Below are positions 61,013 through 64,000 of a DNA stretch of 64,000 nucleotides, piece by piece. The notes below the pieces were generated by a model. That model was not told the DNA's origin and did not search any database. It saw nothing but the letters and a program-made list of their open reading frames with translations. The stretch comes from Streptomyces reniochalinae (GTDB taxonomy: Bacteria > Actinomycetota > Actinomycetes > Streptomycetales > Streptomycetaceae): assembly GCF_003323735.1 (NCBI RefSeq), contig NZ_QOIM01000028.1:62001-126000 (forward strand). The letters are read 5' to 3'. The stretch's first letter is position 1; each line of letters starts with the position of its first letter. A program made the position numbers and the translations under genes.

Positions 61013-61657
61013 GTGAGCGGCACGAGAGACGACGACTTCGCGGCGAGGGCGAAAAATCTCGGCTGCGCAGCACTGGTGGATGCGCTGGGGCGAATCCATT
61101 CGCACCGTGCGCATATCCTGGCCCTCACCAGTCCCGATCCCACACGGCCGCTCTTCGGTCCGGCGGTCACCCTCGCGTACATGCCCTGTCGCGACGATCT
61201 GCAACAGACCGGCCGCGGATTCGCCGACCTTTTCTACGAGGCGGTCGGACAGACCCCGGCCGGACGCGTACTGGTCATGTCGAGCGGTGGGTATCCCGAT
61301 GCCTCACACGGCGGCGGCACAAAACTGTCCCGGGTGGCGAACCACGGACTCGCCGGCGTGCTGGCAGGCGGAAGGCTGCGCGACTTCCAGCAGCTCGGGG
61401 AACATGGATTCGCGACGTGGTGCCGAGGAGAGGCGACCCGCTGGGGCGGCGACACGGTCATGCCCTACGCGGCCAACGTCGCCGTCGAAGTCGAGGGGGT
61501 GTGCGTCGTCCCAGGCGACTACGTCTTCGCCGACTCCGCAGGCGCCGCGGTCATCCCTGCCGGAAGTCTTCCTCGTGTCCTCGACGAGGCGGCCAGAGTC
61601 GATGCTGAAGACACTGAGGCCGCTGCCCAGATCCGTAGCGAGAACCTGCCACGCTGA
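61013..61657 (+). CDS. RraA-like / HMG aldolase family protein
   Basis: This is a 214-residue protein of the RraA fold. GTKLSRVANHGLAGVLAGGRLRDFQQL contains the GxxRD motif where Arg and Asp bind a 2-oxoacid and metal in 4-hydroxy-4-methyl-2-oxoglutarate aldolases; LGCAALVDALGR and VCVVPGDYVFADSAGAAVIP are also family segments. Relatives cleave 4-hydroxy-2-oxoacids in aromatic breakdown or inhibit RNase E. The GTG start has GGAGGG four bases upstream; an in-frame ATG at 61001 would add four residues. Its role here is not clear. Confidence 0.85.
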   Translation: MSGTRDDDFAARAKNLGCAALVDALGRIHSHRAHILALTSPDPTRPLFGPAVTLAYMPCRDDLQQTGRGFADLFYEAVGQTPAGRVLVMSSGGYPDASHGGGTKLSRVANHGLAGVLAGGRLRDFQQLGEHGFATWCRGEATRWGGDTVMPYAANVAVEVEGVCVVPGDYVFADSAGAAVIPAGSLPRVLDEAARVDAEDTEAAAQIRSENLPR

Positions 61658-61781
61658 GCGGCTGAGCGCTGAGCGAGGTGCGAGTCGGCCGATGCGTGCG
61701 TCGCGGGGCCCTGCGCCTCTCGGACCCGGGAGGCCCACCGGATCGGGCTGTCGGCCTGTGCCCCCGGTACCCGGACAACGA

Positions 61782-61812
61782 CCGGCCCCCTCAACGCCGT
61801 TGAGGGGGCCGG
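61782..61812 (-). terminator. Hairpin terminator downstream of the tRNA
   Basis: A perfect 15-bp inverted repeat (61782-61796 with 61798-61812, arm CCGGCCCCCTCAACG) lies four bases beyond the 3' end of the tRNA gene. It probably ends both the tRNA and the convergent RraA transcripts. Confidence 0.75.
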
Positions 61813-61815
61813 GGC

Positions 61816-61892
61816 TGGTAGCGGGGACAGGATTTGAACCTGCGACCTCTGGGTTATGAGCCCAGCGAGCTACCGAGCTGCTCCACCCCGCG
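61816..61892 (-). tRNA. Initiator tRNA-fMet (CAT anticodon), CCA encoded
   Basis: The minus strand reads CGCGGGGTGGAGCAGCTCGG..., with anticodon loop CTCATAA closed by three consecutive G-C pairs (GGG/CCC), T-loop GTTCAAATC and a terminal encoded CCA. The unpaired position 1 (C opposite T) and the three G-C pairs of the anticodon stem are the marks of an initiator rather than elongator methionine tRNA. The length of 77 nt includes CCA. Confidence 0.93.
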
Positions 61893-62055
61893 TCGTGCCG
61901 CCCACTCTACGGCACGCCACCCGGTGGTGTTGTCAGTGGGCACCACTTCCCAAGCCCAGTCGCTCTGGCGACGGAAACGGTTGGTCGCGGTTTCGTCGAT
62001 CCTCGCCGAGTTCACCGACCTTGTCGGGACCGTGTCCCCGGGGGAGCAGCCCTCC

Positions 62056-63027
62056 CTACTCGGCCTGGAGGTCTTTGAGCGCGTCCTCTACCCGGTCGAG
62101 GGTGTAGTGGGCATCGGTGTAGCCGGCCACGGTGTTCTTGCCGCCCACATAGACGTGGTCGTTCTTCACCGCGGGGAGCTGCTTGTAGAGCGAGGTCTTC
62201 TGCACGGTCTTCATGAAGGCGTTGACCTGGCCACGCAGGTTGGAGTCGAGGAAGAGGACATCGGCGTCGCTGACGGCGGAGGCCAGCTTCTCGTTGGAGA
62301 GGGTGGCCTCCGGCTCCTTCTGCCCCTTGACGATCTTGCTCTCCTGCCGGGACCAGGTGAAGCCGAGCGGGACCATCAGCGAGCCCTGCATGTTCTTCTC
62401 GCCCCAGGCGTAGAAGTTGTTCTCCTCGTAGGAGCCGATGACGCCGACCGTCTTGCCCTTGATGACCTTGCCGTACTTCTTCGCGATGCCCTTCTGGCGC
62501 TTCGCGAAGGCCGCCTGTAGCTTGTCGGCCTTCTCCGGTACGCCGAGCGCCTCGGCGACCTCCTCCGTACGCTGTGTCCACCTGGCGCGGTCACCACCGC
62601 GGAGCGTGAAGGTGTAAACGGGCGCGATGTCCCTGAGCGCCTTGAGTGTCTCCTCGTCGTACACGTTGGGCGCGAGAATCAGGTCGGGTTCGAGCGCCGC
62701 GATGTCCTCCAGCTTCGGCTCCTGCCGCGCGACGACGGGGATTTTCTCGATTTCGGCGGCCTGGTCCTTCGGGATGATGCCCTTCTCGAAGGCGCCCTGG
62801 CCCACCGGCTTGAAGCCCAGGTCGAGAACCGGCTGGGTGGCGGAGTAGTGCAGCGGGACGACACGCTTGGGCTTGTCCGGCACCTTGACCTCGGTACCGC
62901 CCGCGTCCGTGACCGTCCTCGTCCGAGAACTGGCCTTGGAGCCACCGCCGTCGGAGGACGAGCAGCCCGCCAGGGCGAGGGAGAGGACGACGGAGCCCGC
63001 GAGAAGGGAAACGGTGGTGGACCTCAT
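62056..63027 (-). CDS. Iron-siderophore ABC transporter substrate-binding lipoprotein
   Basis: This is a 323-residue FecB/FhuD-like binding protein. The leader ends at lipobox LALAGC (C22). It has VTDAGGTEVKVPDKPKRVVPLHYSATQPVLDLGFKPVG, LEDIAALEPDLILAPNVYDEETL and a C-terminal YTDAHYTLDRVEDALKDL. It delivers ferric siderophore to the permease. GGAAGG lies seven bases before the ATG, which overlaps the ATPase stop by four bases (ATGA). Its order after permease and ATPase is permease-ATPase-binding protein. No iron box is visible because the promoter lies outside the window. Confidence 0.92.
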   Translation of the reverse strand: MRSTTVSLLAGSVVLSLALAGCSSSDGGGSKASSRTRTVTDAGGTEVKVPDKPKRVVPLHYSATQPVLDLGFKPVGQGAFEKGIIPKDQAAEIEKIPVVARQEPKLEDIAALEPDLILAPNVYDEETLKALRDIAPVYTFTLRGGDRARWTQRTEEVAEALGVPEKADKLQAAFAKRQKGIAKKYGKVIKGKTVGVIGSYEENNFYAWGEKNMQGSLMVPLGFTWSRQESKIVKGQKEPEATLSNEKLASAVSDADVLFLDSNLRGQVNAFMKTVQKTSLYKQLPAVKNDHVYVGGKNTVAGYTDAHYTLDRVEDALKDLQAE

Positions 63028-63881
63028 GGTGCGACCTTCCGGAGGATCGGGGCGGTGGGCGCCGGACGGCTGCCCTGATGCCTGGTGATGATGTGAGGCC
63101 CGCCGTTGACCGGGTCCTCGATGATGGTGGCCTCGACGTCGAAGACCTCGGCCAGCAGGTCGCTGGTGAGCACCTCGGCGGGGGAGCCCTGCGCGACGAC
63201 GCGCCCGGCGGACATCACGACGAGGTGCCCTGCGTAGCGGGCCGCGTGGTTGATGTCATGCAGCACGGCGACGATGGTGCGACCGGCGCTGCGGTTCAGC
63301 TCGGCGAACAGGTCGAGCAGAGCGATCTGGTGCGAGACGTCGAGGAACGTGGTCGGCTCGTCGAGCAGCAGGATGGGGCTCTCCTGCGCGAGAGCCATCG
63401 CGACCCACGCGCGCTGGCGCTGCCCGCCCGACAGTTCGTCGACGGGCCTGCCGGTCAGCTCCGTCATACCGGTCTGCTCCAGAGCGCGGCGCACACTGGC
63501 CTCGTCCTCGTGACTCCACCGCGAGAGCGCCGACTGGTGGGGGTAGCGGCCTCGTCGTACGAGGTCGAGGACGGGGATACCGGCAGGTGTCACGGTCGAC
63601 TGCGGCAGCAGCCCGAGGCGGGTCGCCAGGTCCTTGCCCCGCATCCGGTGGATGTCCTTGCCGTCCAGGTACACCGTGCCCGCGGTCGGCTTGAGCAGCC
63701 GGGACAAGGAGCGCAGCAACGTGGACTTGCCGCAGGCGTTGGGGCCCAGGATCACCGTGAACTCGCCGTCGGGGACGCCGACTGTCAGATTTTCGCCGAT
63801 GACCCGGTCGTCGTACGCCATCGTGATGTCGTCGGCGCGCAGCGAGGGCAGGGACTGCGCCGGGCGGGCGTGCGTGTTCAC
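63024..63881 (-). CDS. Iron-siderophore ABC transporter ATP-binding protein
   Basis: This is a 285-residue FecE/FepC-type ATPase. Walker A is LGPNACGKSTLLRSL (Ala-Cys in place of Gly-Ala), Q-loop LLPQS, signature DELSGGQRQRAWVAMAL, Walker B ILLLDEPTTFLD and switch His VLHDINHAARYA. It powers the adjacent permease. GTG start overlaps the permease stop by four bases, and its stop overlaps the binding-protein start, so the three are translationally coupled. Confidence 0.95.
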   Translation of the reverse strand: MNTHARPAQSLPSLRADDITMAYDDRVIGENLTVGVPDGEFTVILGPNACGKSTLLRSLSRLLKPTAGTVYLDGKDIHRMRGKDLATRLGLLPQSTVTPAGIPVLDLVRRGRYPHQSALSRWSHEDEASVRRALEQTGMTELTGRPVDELSGGQRQRAWVAMALAQESPILLLDEPTTFLDVSHQIALLDLFAELNRSAGRTIVAVLHDINHAARYAGHLVVMSAGRVVAQGSPAEVLTSDLLAEVFDVEATIIEDPVNGGPHIITRHQGSRPAPTAPILRKVAP

Positions 63882-64000
63882 AGGGTTCCCTTCCGGTTCT
63901 CGCGGACGAGCAGCGAGAGGAGGTAGACGCCGCCGACCGCGACGGTGACCACGCCGACCGGGAAGGCGTGGCCCGGTACGGCGTGCTGGGCGACGAGGTC
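63878..64000 (-). CDS. FecCD-family siderophore permease, C-terminal end
   Basis: Only the last 40 residues lie in the window. They read AVPGHAFPVGVVTVAVGGVYLLSLLVRENRKG, the final membrane helix and tail of FecCD/BtuC-type permeases, where the P-x-GVVTxxxGGP/V motif is conserved. The rest lies beyond base 64000. The stop overlaps the ATPase start (GTGA). Confidence 0.85.
   Translation of the reverse strand, partial: DLVAQHAVPGHAFPVGVVTVAVGGVYLLSLLVRENRKGTL

Overview
The window is chromosomal DNA from a Streptomyces or a very close relative. GC is very high with G/C in third codon positions, many genes start with GTG, TTA codons are rare, and several families typical of the genus are present (a conservon, DUF5997, DUF5996, SpoIIE-type phosphatases). 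There are no rRNA genes, insertion sequences, prophage genes or CRISPR arrays. The only RNA gene is one initiator tRNA. Nearly all assignments come from reading motifs; no database search was run.

Layout. 1-6.7 kb: the end of a polysialyltransferase-like gene, a membrane acyltransferase, an aminoglycoside-phosphotransferase-like kinase, a divergent DUF5997 / LysR-type effector-domain pair, a GAF-SpoIIE phosphatase, and a frameshifted relic of a cytochrome P450. 6.9-24.3 kb: carbohydrate use. It starts with a DUF1330 gene, a secreted GH16 glucanase and an alditol oxidase. A larger locus follows, with a DUF2264 protein, a PL8 (hyaluronate-lyase family) enzyme, a LacI regulator and a 2-hydroxyacid dehydrogenase, divergent from a five-gene operon (two LplB/YtcP-type permeases, a solute-binding lipoprotein, a secreted M1 metallopeptidase and a secreted beta-helix protein). 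Repeated LacI-type sites (GTRAGCGGTYAC) lie before the lyase, the dehydrogenase and the transporter.

24.3-33.7 kb: a ferritin-like protein, the fructose PTS operon (DeoR regulator, fruK, fruA), a DinB protein, a cyclase-family enzyme divergent from a TetR regulator over three spaced operators, a catalase and a small Cys-containing protein. 34.0-41.5 kb: a complete conservon (sensor kinase, roadblock protein, DUF742 protein with a TTA codon, small GTPase) ending in a CYP157-like P450 whose ExxR arginine is missing, then a class I terpene synthase and a second P450. This looks like a terpenoid locus next to a GTPase signalling module.

41.7-54.4 kb: an aromatic-compound catabolic island. A MarR regulator lies at one end and an MFS transporter at the other. 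Between them are eleven co-directional genes: aldehyde dehydrogenase, extradiol-type VOC dioxygenase, aspartate-dehydrogenase-like protein, alpha/beta hydrolase, cupin, two SDRs, a TPP enzyme, a Vanillate-B-type reductase, a small helix-turn-helix-like protein and a Rieske oxygenase. Three near-identical palindromes (CTTAAGCCCTAAG type) sit at the MarR promoter and in the divergent operon/MFS promoter region, so the island looks like a single regulon. The substrate cannot be read from sequence.

54.4-64 kb: a cold-shock protein, a secreted GDPD-like protein, a Rid protein, an SDR and an internally deleted SDR divergent from a TetR regulator with a perfect 14-bp inverted repeat. Then come a flavodoxin-like reductase, a DUF5996 protein, an RraA-like protein, tRNA-fMet, and the end of an iron-siderophore ABC transporter operon that runs out of the window.
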